A DNA stretch of 64,000 bases from positions 310,001 through 374,000 of the forward strand of contig CAJXNP010000002.1 in NCBI GenBank assembly GCA_913057175.1, written 5' to 3'. The translations under genes were made by a program, and so were the position numbers. Positions 19,257 to 28,440 of this stretch are shown piece by piece (positions within the stretch are counted from its first letter, which is position 1; every line of letters starts with the position of its first letter). Origin of the DNA: an uncultured Cytophagales bacterium (GTDB taxonomy: Bacteria > Bacteroidota > Bacteroidia > Cytophagales > Cyclobacteriaceae). The notes below the pieces were generated by a model. That model searched no databases. It was not told the DNA's origin and saw only the letters and a list, made by a program, of their open reading frames with translations.

Positions 19257-19678
19257 TACCTCTTGCTTATCTCATTCACACTGATCGTTTCTTCCTCGTA
19301 TTTGGACGGACATTTGAGCAGAATTTCATCAGCAACAAATAAATCGTTTTTGTAAGACCCAATGACAACTACCTGCTCCGATCTCATGAAATCGGGAGGC
19401 ATGGGTTCGTTGTAATAAACCTGTTGTGTTTCCTGATTGTTATCGACCATTGCAAAAGAAAAAGATAATTTGTCATCACTGGGCTCTATACCAACAACAT
19501 TCCCCTCTACATCCTTTGATAGTTGTCCTACAACATGTATCATTTTGTCATTGCCATTTTCAGCCATTTCCTTTGCTTCTTTAAATGACACATAGCTACT
19601 GGCATCCCCGGCTGTGGTTATAATGATAAAAATAGCCGCCGCAATGACTAATATCCCGATGATGTGTGTTTTTTTCAT
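19256..19678 (-). CDS. ccmE: Cytochrome c maturation haem chaperone CcmE, Cys-type
   Basis: 140 residues: one N-terminal membrane anchor (about 7-26) and an OB-fold periplasmic domain with IHVVGQL and VVVIGSYKNDLFVADEILLK. The haem-binding residue in E. coli is a His in HDENY; here the site reads CPSKY, i.e. the CxxxY variant known from some deltaproteobacteria and Bacteroidota, so the covalent haem ligand should be the cysteine. It carries haem from CcmC to CcmF. Confidence 0.92.
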   Translation of the reverse strand: MKKTHIIGILVIAAAIFIIITTAGDASSYVSFKEAKEMAENGNDKMIHVVGQLSKDVEGNVVGIEPSDDKLSFSFAMVDNNQETQQVYYNEPMPPDFMRSEQVVVIGSYKNDLFVADEILLKCPSKYEEETISVNEISKR

Positions 19679-19689
19679 TATTCTATCTC

Positions 19690-19932
19690 CTACTTGGAAT
19701 TTTTCAAACTTTCTATTTCTTTCTCTACCTTTTTTACCTGACGATCTGTAAGTAGCAGGTACAATAAAAAGAACGTAAAAACGATCATTACCACTAAAAC
19801 GACCACATAAATTTTTCCATCCGAACGCAATGCATCTGCCATTTCGACCTGATGGGACTCAGCTGGATCCTGACCTAAAACACAATTGCTTAAAAAAAGA
19901 AGTGATAACAATATTGAAACAATCTTTTGCAT
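19690..19932 (-). CDS. CcmD-like small membrane protein
   Basis: 80 residues: a cleavable-looking signal (ends near VLGQ), a short polar stretch, one strong transmembrane segment (VVVLVVMIVFTFFLLYLLL) and a charged Lys/Glu-rich tail. Identity rests on position between ccmC and ccmE (2 bp and 11 bp spacing) and topology; sequence alone is not diagnostic. CcmD stabilises the CcmABC-CcmE complex during haem transfer. The N-terminal signal-like segment is not found in proteobacterial CcmD. Confidence 0.75.
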   Translation of the reverse strand: MQKIVSILLSLLFLSNCVLGQDPAESHQVEMADALRSDGKIYVVVLVVMIVFTFFLLYLLLTDRQVKKVEKEIESLKNSK

Positions 19933-19934
19933 GC

Positions 19935-20630
19935 TTAAAAAAGATTTTTGCTCTCTAATTCAAATATTTTTTCCTTTACATTTTTAATTCTTATGCGAAT
20001 GGAAGTCAGCCAAAAACCCATGATCGTCCACGCTATGATAGATGGGTAAAACACTTTTCTCAAATTATTGTCTACATCATCATAAACATTGAATCCTGGA
20101 TTTCCTCCGCTACCTGGGTGCAGGGAATCTGTCAATCTTGGTAAAATAAAAATCAAAGGAATCATTGCTGTAAAGGCAAAGATGTTATAAACCGCACTTA
20201 TCCTCGCTCTCTGATCTTCATTTTCCATAGAAAGCCTCAGCACCAGGTAAGCCAGGTAAATTAACAACGCAATGGTGGTTGCATTGAGTTTAGGGTCATT
20301 TACCCACCAACTACCCCAGGTGAACCTTGCCCAAATCGAACCCGTAACAACCCCGATCAAGCCAAATACAATTCCCGTTTTAGCAAATTCAGATGCCATG
20401 TTATCAAAAATAGCTTTTGGATTGATCAAATATTTAATCGAGTAAGTCACCGAGATAATCAACAGAATAACCATGGCAAACCAAATTGACACATGAAAGA
20501 ATAAGTTGCGAATGGACTCATGTAAAATTGCCAACCGGGGTGCATGGACAAGAAAACCTGCTATAATGGTGTAGTAAACCAATATAATTCCCAAATATTT
20601 CCACCACGATTTGTTGATCAACCGAATCAT
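19935..20630 (-). CDS. ccmC: Haem exporter/handling protein CcmC
   Basis: 231 residues with six hydrophobic segments. The tryptophan-rich haem motif WGSWWVNDPKLN is intact, and conserved histidines lie in HAPRLAILHES and LFFHVSIWF and in DSLHPG. CcmC loads haem onto CcmE at the periplasmic face of the inner membrane. It starts 9 bp after the ccmB stop and is followed by the small ccmD-like gene after 2 bp. Confidence 0.92.
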   Translation of the reverse strand: MIRLINKSWWKYLGIILVYYTIIAGFLVHAPRLAILHESIRNLFFHVSIWFAMVILLIISVTYSIKYLINPKAIFDNMASEFAKTGIVFGLIGVVTGSIWARFTWGSWWVNDPKLNATTIALLIYLAYLVLRLSMENEDQRARISAVYNIFAFTAMIPLIFILPRLTDSLHPGSGGNPGFNVYDDVDNNLRKVFYPSIIAWTIMGFWLTSIRIRIKNVKEKIFELESKNLF

Positions 20631-20639
20631 GATGCAAGT

Positions 20640-21311
20640 TTACGACGATTTCCAGAGATATGGAAACAATAATAATGAAGTTGTAATAGTAATGATGACA
20701 ACGGCAAGCAAAGTCAATAATTCATTAAAAGAATTGCTATTGGGAAGCCCGTCGATGGCATTTTTGGAAACTTTCAAAACCATCAGCAATATTGGCAGAA
20801 TAATTGGAAAGCCGAGAATTGCCATCAATGTAGAACTATTAGATGCTTTGGATGCAATACTTGAAATCAAGGTAAATGTTGAAGAAAATCCCAATGCTGC
20901 CAATAAAACGCAAATTGAAAAAACCTGCATATTCTGAACAGGATTTCCCAAAACAATACTGTAAATAAGAACGCCTGCCATGATCAGGAACATCATGAGG
21001 AGAAAATTGTATATCATTTTTGAAAACAATATTTCCCCTGGGGTGGCGATAATATAATAGTAAAGCAAAATACCTTTTTTCTCCTGAATGAAGCTTTTGG
21101 CAATGGAATTGGCAGCTGTGAATAGTAAAATAATCCAAAGAATGGCGTTCCAGATAACCGGGTGAATGGAAGCATTATTTAGGTTTAAGGCCATAAAAAC
21201 AATAAAGATCGAACTAACCAAATAAAGGATCATCCCACCTAAAGCATATTTTTGCCTAAGTTCAATAGTGAACTCCTTAGAAATCAGAACGGTTATTGTT
21301 TTCAAATTCAT
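20640..21311 (-). CDS. ccmB: Haem exporter permease CcmB
   Basis: About 223 residues, six hydrophobic segments, beginning ISKEFTIELRQKYALGG, which is the CcmB N-terminal signature. The frame opens further to 21374, but the ATG at 21309-21311 gives the family-standard start and avoids overlap with the divergent epimerase promoter. CcmB normally pairs with the ATPase CcmA; no ccmA is present in this window, so it must be encoded elsewhere. First gene of the ccm operon. Confidence 0.9.
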   Translation of the reverse strand: MNLKTITVLISKEFTIELRQKYALGGMILYLVSSIFIVFMALNLNNASIHPVIWNAILWIILLFTAANSIAKSFIQEKKGILLYYYIIATPGEILFSKMIYNFLLMMFLIMAGVLIYSIVLGNPVQNMQVFSICVLLAALGFSSTFTLISSIASKASNSSTLMAILGFPIILPILLMVLKVSKNAIDGLPNSNSFNELLTLLAVVIITITTSLLLFPYLWKSS

Positions 21312-21358
21312 CCGAAGGCAAAAGTAGGTTTTTATGAATAAATTAAGCGAAAATGGAC

Positions 21359-21387
21359 TTGTTATTATATGCAATTATTTAATTTTG
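21359..21387 (+). promoter_or_regulatory. Promoter of the exopolysaccharide locus
   Basis: TTG (21359-21361), an 18-nt spacer and TAATTTTG (21380-21387) match the Bacteroidota TTG-N17-23-TAnnTTTG consensus. Transcription would begin near 21393, about 20 nt before the TTG codon at 21414. This places the ATG at 21369 upstream of the transcript and supports 21414 as the true start of the epimerase gene. Confidence 0.6.
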
Positions 21388-21413
21388 CAGCCATTATTAA
21401 AAAAACACACACA

Positions 21414-22424
21414 TTGAACACCGTACTTGTAACAGGAGCAGCAGGTTTTATTGGGTTTCATCTTTCAAAAAAATTATTAGGCCAGGGTTATCGTGTCGTT
21501 GGGCTGGATAATATGAATGATTATTATGAGGTGGCACTTAAAGAAAGTCGGCTAAGCATTCTCAAAAAAAATGATCAGTTTAAATTTCACAAAGTTAGCC
21601 TTGAAGATTCCTCTGGAATAAACAATGCTTTCAAAGATGACAAAATTGATTTTGTCGTAAATCTTGCCGCCCAGGCTGGTGTAAGGTATTCCCTCCAAAA
21701 TCCCGGAGCGTATATTCAATCGAATTTGGTTGGGTTTGGTAATATCCTCGAAGCATGCCGACATAATCAAATCAAGCATCTGGTGTATGCATCCTCCAGT
21801 TCAGTATATGGAGCCAACGTCAAAATACCATTTTCGGTGCACGACAATGTGGATCATCCGGTATCTTTGTATGCCGCTTCTAAAAAGGCAAATGAGTTGA
21901 TGGCCCACACCTATTCTCATTTATTTGATTTGCCCACTACCGGCTTACGTTTTTTCACGGTTTATGGCCCTTGGGGACGGCCCGATATGGCATTATTTCT
22001 TTTTACTAAAGCTATATTAAATAATCAACCTATTGATGTATATAATCATGGCAAAATGAAAAGAGATTTTACCTATGTAGACGATATAGTGGAAGGAATC
22101 TACCGAGTCATGAAAAATATCCCAACCGGCAATTCTGACTGGTCGGGAATGAACCCGGATCCTCATACAAGTAAAGCCCCTTACAAAATCTACAACATTG
22201 GCAATAATCAGCCTGTCGAATTGATGGATTTTATTGAAGCTATTGAAAAATCGTTGGGTAAAAAGGCAGTTAAAAATATGCTCCCTATACAACCGGGAGA
22301 CGTTCCAGCCACCTACGCAGATGTGGACGATTTGGTGAATGATGTTCGGTTTAAACCTTCGACAAGTATCCAGAAAGGCATAGATAATTTTATAAATTGG
22401 TATAAAGATTACTACAAAGTTTAG
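21414..22424 (+). CDS. UDP-glucuronate 4-epimerase-like NAD-dependent epimerase
   Basis: 336 residues from TTG 21414. Rossmann motif [11 protein letters not shown] at the start, [17 protein letters not shown] (the NDYY signature of UDP-GlcA 4-epimerases), [15 protein letters not shown] and the catalytic YAASKKANE. It interconverts UDP-glucuronate and UDP-galacturonate in the cytoplasm to supply a uronic acid to the polysaccharide. An in-frame ATG at 21369 adds 15 non-conserved residues and lies upstream of the predicted transcript start, so it is not used. It is first gene of the locus and is followed by the SLBB export gene after 2 bp. Confidence 0.85.
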   Translation: MNTVLVTGAAGFIGFHLSKKLLGQGYRVVGLDNMNDYYEVALKESRLSILKKNDQFKFHKVSLEDSSGINNAFKDDKIDFVVNLAAQAGVRYSLQNPGAYIQSNLVGFGNILEACRHNQIKHLVYASSSSVYGANVKIPFSVHDNVDHPVSLYAASKKANELMAHTYSHLFDLPTTGLRFFTVYGPWGRPDMALFLFTKAILNNQPIDVYNHGKMKRDFTYVDDIVEGIYRVMKNIPTGNSDWSGMNPDPHTSKAPYKIYNIGNNQPVELMDFIEAIEKSLGKKAVKNMLPIQPGDVPATYADVDDLVNDVRFKPSTSIQKGIDNFINWYKDYYKV

Positions 22425-22426
22425 TT

Positions 22427-25138
22427 ATGAAAAAACTACAGTTTTTATTTTTTATTCTTTTTATATCCACTTTATGTTTTACAAAAAGCTATGCTCAGAA
22501 TAACCTTGAAAATATAGATATCAATAATATTGATCCTTCCCAAATAGCTTCTATCAATATTGATGATATCCCTGATGCACAACTACAAATGTTCATGGAA
22601 CGGTTTCAGCAAAGTGGTTATACTGAGCAGGAACTGGAAATAGCTTTGCAGGCAAAAGGAATGTCTTCCATACAAATCCAGAAGCTTAAGACACGAATGG
22701 CTCAAATACGCTCGCAACCGCTTAAAAGCGGTCCGGGATATGATCGAGTAAGGACAAGAGAGGACCAAAAAGCCTATTCGGAGGATGAACTATTCCAATC
22801 GCTGACAAAGGATTATGAGGAATTGATGGAAGTAGCCGAAAAGGAAAAGTTAAAGAAGATCTTTGGGTATAATTTATTCAATTCTCAGATGCTCACTTTT
22901 GAACCCTCTGTAAATGTTCCTACTCCAAAAAATTATGTGTTGGGGCCAGGGGATGAGATTATCATCGATGTATGGGGGGCATCCGAACAAACCTACCAGG
23001 AAACTATTTCACCGGACGGTTATATTAAAATTCCCAATCTTGGGCCAATTTTTCTTACAGGCTTAACCATCGAAGACGCCTCTAATCGAATAAAAGGCCG
23101 GTTGACACAGATCTATTCCGGACTTTCTTCAGAAGGAGGAAGAAGACCCAATACATTCGCCCAGGTTTCCATTGGGCAGGTTAGAACCATTCGTGTTTCC
23201 GTAATAGGTGAAACAATGAATCCCGGGACGTTCAACGTTAGTTCTCTGTCAACCGCAGGTAATGTATTGTATTTATCTGGCGGGCCAAATTTTAGTGGTT
23301 CATTAAGAAATATAGAGCTGTTGCGGGATGGAAACGTCATCGAAACTTTTGATGCTTATGATTTTATCATAAAAGGGAAAATCGCCAAAGACATACGACT
23401 GCACGATAGAGATATCATCAGGGTTTTACCTTATGAGAATAGGGTGGAGATTACAGGAGAGATAAAAAGACCTGGTATTTATGAAGTAAAAGAAGGGGAA
23501 ACTTTTGAAGATCTGATCAATTTTGCAGGTGGATTTACAGAAAATGCTTATTCAGGAATTATTAAGGTAAAAAGGAATAATGGCGTTACAAGAGAATTTG
23601 TTGATATTACCCATGAGGAATTGACATCTGCATCTCCTCAAAACGGAGACATGGTAAATGTTGAAGGTATTATTAATCGATTCGAAAACAGGATCCAGAT
23701 CAGAGGGGCAGTCTTTCGTGAAGGTGAATATGAATTAACTGATGGCCTGACTGTCATGGATCTGGTTGAAAAAGCCCAGGGGTTGAGAGGTGACGCTTTT
23801 ATGGAGCGCGGAACCATCTACAGAGTGAAAGATGATTACTCCAATGAAGTTTTGTCATTTAATATCCGCCAAATCTTGAAAGGGGATGAAGAAGATATTG
23901 TCCTTCATCGGGAAGATGTTATCAATATCCCCTCCATCTACGACTTAAAAGAAGAGTTTTACATCCAGGTATTTGGAGAAGTTAAAAACCCTGGCATTTA
24001 TCCATTTGCTCAAAATTTGTCAGTAGAAGACCTAATGTTAAAAGCTGGAGGGTTAAGGGAATCTGCTTCAGGTTCCCAGGTGGAGGTTGCCCGAAGAGTA
24101 AAAGAAGGACAGGTAGAGCGTGAGTTAAATGAAACAGCAGATATTTTCACCTTTGGAATAAATGAAAACCTGGCCTTAAACAGTGAAGCCTCAAATTTCA
24201 TTCTTCAGCCATTTGACCAGGTTTATATCAGAAAGTCTCCTTCATATCAGCAACAAATAAATGTAAGGGTTGAAGGTGAAGTCTTGTATCCGGGTTATTA
24301 CGCACTTAAAAAAAAGGATGAAAGGATTTCAGATATCATTGCACGATCCGGAAGTCTAACAAGAGAGGGGTTTGCAAAAGGGGCAACCTTAATCAGAAGA
24401 ACAGAATTCAACCCACCTAAATCCGATGATTTGACCAGACTGGAGAATCTCCAAAAAATGAAAGATAACAGGGATATGACAGAAGTTGAGCTGGAGAATT
24501 ATTCCCTTTCAGAAACTGAGGCATTACTTTTAAAGCGACTTGATGATATCGATCAAAAATTGGAAAATTATGATATTGAATCAGAGACCGAACAAGGAAG
24601 AGAAAGCCTGAATGTCAAGCGCAGCCGACTGGTACAACTGCTTGAAAGAGACACAACTGAAGAAGCTTTACAGGAAGGATTGGACCTAATTAAATACGAA
24701 ACAATTGGAATTGATTTGGAGAATATATTAAATAATCCAAAATCTAAATTTGATTTGATTTTACAAGACGGTGATATTATTTCGGTTCCAAAACAATTGG
24801 AAACTGTCAGGCTTCGTGGAGAATTTTTATATCCGATTACTGTGAGATATGATAATAAAAATTCATTCAGGGATTATATAAGTCAGGCAGGTGGATTTAC
24901 GGAGGATGCTAAAAAGAGCAAAACTTATGTTCTGTACGCCAACGGTTCAGTAGATAGAACCCGAAAATTCCTATTCTGGAATAATTATCCTAAAGTTGAG
25001 CGTGGTTCTGAGATTATCTCACCTGAAAGACCCGAAAGAAGACGACTGACTGCTGGAGAAATCGTTGCAATCAGTACGAGTATGGCTAGTATTGCTTTAA
25101 TAGTTTCACAAATTATTAATAATAGCAACAGACAGTAA
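22427..25138 (+). CDS. Multi-SLBB polysaccharide export outer-membrane protein (Wza-like)
   Basis: 903 residues. Signal peptide ends at SYAQ (24). A helical N-region with short Asn-Ile-Asp repeats (30-50) is followed by the Poly_export domain (about 163-230: YVLGPGDEIIIDVWG) and about six SLBB repeats of the form VxGEVxxPGxY (for example VIGETMNPGTF, ITGEIKRPGIY, VFGEVKNPGIY, VEGEVLYPGYY). A charged coiled-coil-like insert (about 700-770) precedes the last SLBB. A hydrophobic helix (SMASIALIVSQII) lies at the extreme C-terminus, as expected for a Wza-type outer-membrane helix. It forms the export channel for the polymer. Confidence 0.88.
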   Translation: MKKLQFLFFILFISTLCFTKSYAQNNLENIDINNIDPSQIASINIDDIPDAQLQMFMERFQQSGYTEQELEIALQAKGMSSIQIQKLKTRMAQIRSQPLKSGPGYDRVRTREDQKAYSEDELFQSLTKDYEELMEVAEKEKLKKIFGYNLFNSQMLTFEPSVNVPTPKNYVLGPGDEIIIDVWGASEQTYQETISPDGYIKIPNLGPIFLTGLTIEDASNRIKGRLTQIYSGLSSEGGRRPNTFAQVSIGQVRTIRVSVIGETMNPGTFNVSSLSTAGNVLYLSGGPNFSGSLRNIELLRDGNVIETFDAYDFIIKGKIAKDIRLHDRDIIRVLPYENRVEITGEIKRPGIYEVKEGETFEDLINFAGGFTENAYSGIIKVKRNNGVTREFVDITHEELTSASPQNGDMVNVEGIINRFENRIQIRGAVFREGEYELTDGLTVMDLVEKAQGLRGDAFMERGTIYRVKDDYSNEVLSFNIRQILKGDEEDIVLHREDVINIPSIYDLKEEFYIQVFGEVKNPGIYPFAQNLSVEDLMLKAGGLRESASGSQVEVARRVKEGQVERELNETADIFTFGINENLALNSEASNFILQPFDQVYIRKSPSYQQQINVRVEGEVLYPGYYALKKKDERISDIIARSGSLTREGFAKGATLIRRTEFNPPKSDDLTRLENLQKMKDNRDMTEVELENYSLSETEALLLKRLDDIDQKLENYDIESETEQGRESLNVKRSRLVQLLERDTTEEALQEGLDLIKYETIGIDLENILNNPKSKFDLILQDGDIISVPKQLETVRLRGEFLYPITVRYDNKNSFRDYISQAGGFTEDAKKSKTYVLYANGSVDRTRKFLFWNNYPKVERGSEIISPERPERRRLTAGEIVAISTSMASIALIVSQIINNSNRQ

Positions 25139-25165
25139 GAAAACCAAGATAAATGATTAATTGAT

Positions 25166-26419
25166 TTGGAAACAATTGTTGTCGTCGGACTGGGTTATGT
25201 TGGGTTGCCACTTGCTGTGGAATTTGGTAAAAAACGTAGGGTTATTGGTTTTGACATTAGCCATAAGCGTATTGAAGAATTAAATAATAACTATGATAGT
25301 ACTTTGGAAGTTTCAGAAGAGGATCTTAAAAATTCCAAAAACCTTTGCTTTACCAATGATCCGGAGAATCTCTCTGGTGGGAATATTTATATCGTTACTG
25401 TCCCAACCCCAATCGATCATTTCAAAAAACCTGATTTAACTGCTTTGGTCAAAGCCAGTGAAACAGTTGGAAAAGCATTAAAAAAGGACGATTTGGTTAT
25501 TTACGAATCAACGGTCTATCCGGGGATGACTGAAGAAGTGTGTGTTCCTATTTTGGAGAGGGTATCAGGATTGAAATTTAATCAGGATTTCTATTGTGGG
25601 TATTCTCCGGAGCGGATCAACCCGGGGGATAAGGTAAATACTTTGACCAATATCAAAAAAGTAACAAGCGGCAGTACGCCTAAAATTGCCAAAAAGGTTG
25701 ATGAGCTATACAAGGAGATCATTCAGGCCGGAACGCATCTGGCATCATCCATTAAAGTAGCCGAAGCAGCCAAAGTGATCGAAAACTCCCAAAGGGATAT
25801 TAATATCGCCTTTGTAAATGAGTTAGCGTTGATATTTGATCGGATTGGCATAGATACACTTGAAGTGTTGGAAGCAGCAGGAACCAAGTGGAATTTCCTG
25901 AACTTCAGACCTGGACTGGTAGGAGGACATTGTATTGGCGTCGATCCTTATTATCTCACCTACAAGGCTGAGTCCATCGGTTATCATTCTCAGGTGATTT
26001 TATCAGGCCGAAGGATCAATGATAACATGGGAATATTTGTAGCCAACCAGTTAGTGAAATTAATGGCTAAAAATGGGCATGCCATCAAAGGCTCCAGGGT
26101 ATTGGTCTTAGGGATTACATTCAAAGAAAATTGTCCCGATATCAGAAACACACGAGTGATTGATGTAATCCATGAACTTTCTGGTTTCGGAATTAATGTG
26201 GAGGTTTTTGATCCGCATGCTGATAAAGAAGAAGTCCAACATGAATATGGTATCGATTTACTTGATCAACCCCACACCAATTATAACGGGATAGTTTTTG
26301 CTGTCAATCATGATGTCTTTAAAGATATTCAATTAGAAAAATTGACAAATGGCAAAGAGTCTGTGGTTTTTGATGTAAAAAGTGTTTTACCTAAAGAAAT
26401 TGTTACAAAAAGACTGTAA
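25166..26419 (+). CDS. Nucleotide-sugar 6-dehydrogenase (WbpO/TviB-like), copy 1
   Basis: 417 residues from a TTG start. GLGYVGLPLAVEFG NAD-binding motif (8-21), YESTVYPGMTEEVC, YCGYSPERINPGDK and the catalytic Cys256 in GGHCIGVDPYYL. The enzyme oxidises C6 of a UDP-N-acetylhexosamine (or UDP-glucose-type sugar) twice with NAD to give the uronic acid. The PTPIDHFKKPDLTAL segment is of the UDP-HexNAc dehydrogenase class. It is a clear paralogue of the gene at 29550. It could feed a second uronate pool, or be redundant. Confidence 0.88.
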   Translation: METIVVVGLGYVGLPLAVEFGKKRRVIGFDISHKRIEELNNNYDSTLEVSEEDLKNSKNLCFTNDPENLSGGNIYIVTVPTPIDHFKKPDLTALVKASETVGKALKKDDLVIYESTVYPGMTEEVCVPILERVSGLKFNQDFYCGYSPERINPGDKVNTLTNIKKVTSGSTPKIAKKVDELYKEIIQAGTHLASSIKVAEAAKVIENSQRDINIAFVNELALIFDRIGIDTLEVLEAAGTKWNFLNFRPGLVGGHCIGVDPYYLTYKAESIGYHSQVILSGRRINDNMGIFVANQLVKLMAKNGHAIKGSRVLVLGITFKENCPDIRNTRVIDVIHELSGFGINVEVFDPHADKEEVQHEYGIDLLDQPHTNYNGIVFAVNHDVFKDIQLEKLTNGKESVVFDVKSVLPKEIVTKRL

Positions 26420-26474
26420 TGTGGGGCTGATGATTATGGAAATATTAGGTAAAGAGATGATTTGTCAAAAGACC

Positions 26475-26510
26475 GAAGTCGGAAGTATTTTTATTCGGAC
26501 TTCCGACTTC
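26475..26510. repeat. 12-bp perfect inverted repeat before rfbA
   Basis: GAAGTCGGAAGT (26475-26486) and ACTTCCGACTTC (26499-26510) with a 12-nt loop, in the 111-bp gap between the first dehydrogenase gene and rfbA. Each arm is itself a partial 7-nt tandem (GAAGTCG-GAAGT). As RNA it makes a stable hairpin that could act as an internal terminator or processing site. Confidence 0.55.
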
Positions 26511-26530
26511 CAACCCAAAATTTTAAAATT

Positions 26531-27397
26531 ATGAAAGGAATTATCCTGGCCGGGGGTTCCGGAACAAGATTACATCCTATTACTAAATCAATATCCAAAC
26601 AGCTGATCCCGGTGTTTGACAAGCCGATGATCTATTACCCCCTGTCTACCCTGATGTTGGCTGGTATTCGGGAGATATTGATCATTACCACGCCTCATGA
26701 CCAACCATTGTTTAAAAAATTATTAGGAGATGGTTCAGATATTGGTTGCAATTTCGAATATGCCATCCAGGAACAACCATTGGGGTTAGCGCAAGCTTTT
26801 TTAATCGGAGAAGATTTTATTGGAAATGAGAAAGTTGCTTTGATCCTCGGAGATAATATTTTCTATGGAGCTGGTTTGGGCAAATTGCTTAAAAAAAATA
26901 CAGAAATTGAAGGTGGCCTAATCTATGCCTATCATGTTCAGGATCCGGAGAGATATGGGGTGGTGGAATTTGATACAGAATTAAATGCCCTCTCCATCGA
27001 AGAGAAACCGGAAAGTCCCAAATCGAATTATGCTGTACCGGGTCTATATTTCTATGACAATGAGGTAGTTTCTATATCGAAAACCATCAAACCCAGCAAA
27101 CGGGGCGAACTGGAAATTACCGATATCAATAAAGTCTACCTGAACAACAAAAAACTGAAGGTAAGCATATTGGATCGCGGAACTGCCTGGCTGGATACAG
27201 GAACCTTTGAGTCCCTGGCACAAGCCAGTCAATTTGTACAAGTCATTGAGCAACGTCAAGGCTTCAAGATCGGGTGTATTGAGGAAGTTGCCTATAGGAT
27301 GGGATACATTAATTCTACAAAGCTGGATGAAGTAGCTTTACCGCTCATTAAGAGTGGTTATGGAGAATATTTGAAAAAGTTAATTGTTGAAAATTAG
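26531..27397 (+). CDS. rfbA: Glucose-1-phosphate thymidylyltransferase RmlA
   Basis: 288 residues from the ATG at 26531; the frame is open upstream to 26462 but the conserved N-terminus is [15 protein letters not shown], so the later ATG is right. Further motifs: [27 protein letters not shown] and [20 protein letters not shown]. It makes dTDP-glucose from glucose-1-phosphate and dTTP. rfbB follows after 1 bp. No rfbC or rfbD is present in the window, so either they are elsewhere or the pathway branches after RmlB. Confidence 0.95.
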   Translation: MKGIILAGGSGTRLHPITKSISKQLIPVFDKPMIYYPLSTLMLAGIREILIITTPHDQPLFKKLLGDGSDIGCNFEYAIQEQPLGLAQAFLIGEDFIGNEKVALILGDNIFYGAGLGKLLKKNTEIEGGLIYAYHVQDPERYGVVEFDTELNALSIEEKPESPKSNYAVPGLYFYDNEVVSISKTIKPSKRGELEITDINKVYLNNKKLKVSILDRGTAWLDTGTFESLAQASQFVQVIEQRQGFKIGCIEEVAYRMGYINSTKLDEVALPLIKSGYGEYLKKLIVEN

Positions 27398-27398
27398 G

Positions 27399-28421
27399 AT
27401 GAATCCAAATCGTAAGAAGATATTGGTAACTGGAGGCGCCGGATTTATCGGGTCAAATTTTATTCTCTACTTTTTGAAAAAATACCCTGATTATCAAATT
27501 ATCAATTTGGATAAATTGACCTACGCCAGTGATTTGAAGAATCTTGAGAATGCAGATGAAAATGAAAACTATTCATTTATCCAGGGAGATATTCAGGACT
27601 ATAAATTTCTGGATAACATATTTGATCAATTTAAAATAACGGATGTCATTCATTTAGCGGCAGAATCACATGTGGATAATTCCATTGAAGAGCCAGAGGA
27701 ATTTATCAAAACCAATGTCAACGGAACTTTCAATTTGGTTGATGTAGCCAGAAAAAAATGGATGAGAAACCCTTTTCAATTCAAAGAAGGAATGGAGAAC
27801 AATCGTTTTCACCATGTTTCTACAGATGAAGTTTATGGAACATTAGGGGAAACAGGGTTATTTAAAGAAACAACCTCTTATGCACCGAATTCGCCATACA
27901 GCGCATCAAAGGCTTCCAGTGATATGATCGTGAGAAGTTACCATCACACATACGGAATGAATGTAGTGACAACAAATTGTTCCAATAATTATGGACCCAA
28001 ACAGCACAGCGAAAAACTCATACCTGTAATAATCAGGAAAGCGATAAGTGGTGAACCCATTCCAATTTACGGAGACGGTAAAAATATCCGGGACTGGTTA
28101 TATGTTAGGGATCACTGCTCAGGAATTGATCTGGTATTTCATAAGGGGAAAAGTGGTGAAACCTACAATATAGGAGGTAGAAATGAACGGGATAATAATT
28201 ATATTGCCAATAAAATTTGCGAGATTTTGGACAAATTAAAGCCCCTTTCAAACGGAAAATCCTACAAAGAGCAAATCAATTTTGTAAAAGATAGACCAGG
28301 TCACGATCGACGATATGCAATTGACGCATCAAAGATCGAGCAGGAATTGGGCTGGAAAGCCCAGGAGAATTTTGAGAGTGGGATAGTGAAGACAGTAGAG
28401 TGGTATATAAAAAAATTTTGA
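27399..28421 (+). CDS. rfbB: dTDP-glucose 4,6-dehydratase RmlB
   Basis: 340 residues from ATG 27399, immediately after the rfbA stop. ILVTGGAGFIGSN at the start, HLAAESHVDNSIEEP, the catalytic Thr-Asp-Glu in HVSTDEVYGTL, and SPYSASKASSD with the Tyr-Lys pair. It converts dTDP-glucose to dTDP-4-keto-6-deoxyglucose, the branch point to rhamnose and amino-deoxy sugars. A TTG at 27384 is in frame but would overlap rfbA. Confidence 0.95.
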   Translation: MNPNRKKILVTGGAGFIGSNFILYFLKKYPDYQIINLDKLTYASDLKNLENADENENYSFIQGDIQDYKFLDNIFDQFKITDVIHLAAESHVDNSIEEPEEFIKTNVNGTFNLVDVARKKWMRNPFQFKEGMENNRFHHVSTDEVYGTLGETGLFKETTSYAPNSPYSASKASSDMIVRSYHHTYGMNVVTTNCSNNYGPKQHSEKLIPVIIRKAISGEPIPIYGDGKNIRDWLYVRDHCSGIDLVFHKGKSGETYNIGGRNERDNNYIANKICEILDKLKPLSNGKSYKEQINFVKDRPGHDRRYAIDASKIEQELGWKAQENFESGIVKTVEWYIKKF

Positions 28422-28440
28422 AAAATTAATTCATAAAGGA

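Noticed and set aside
20611-20937. 108-codon plus-strand ORF in the ccmB region
   Set aside because: It lies antisense to ccmB, which has clear family features; the ORF has no independent support.
21369-21413. ATG 21369 as the epimerase start
   Set aside because: The extra 15 residues are not family-like and the ATG lies upstream of the predicted transcript start.
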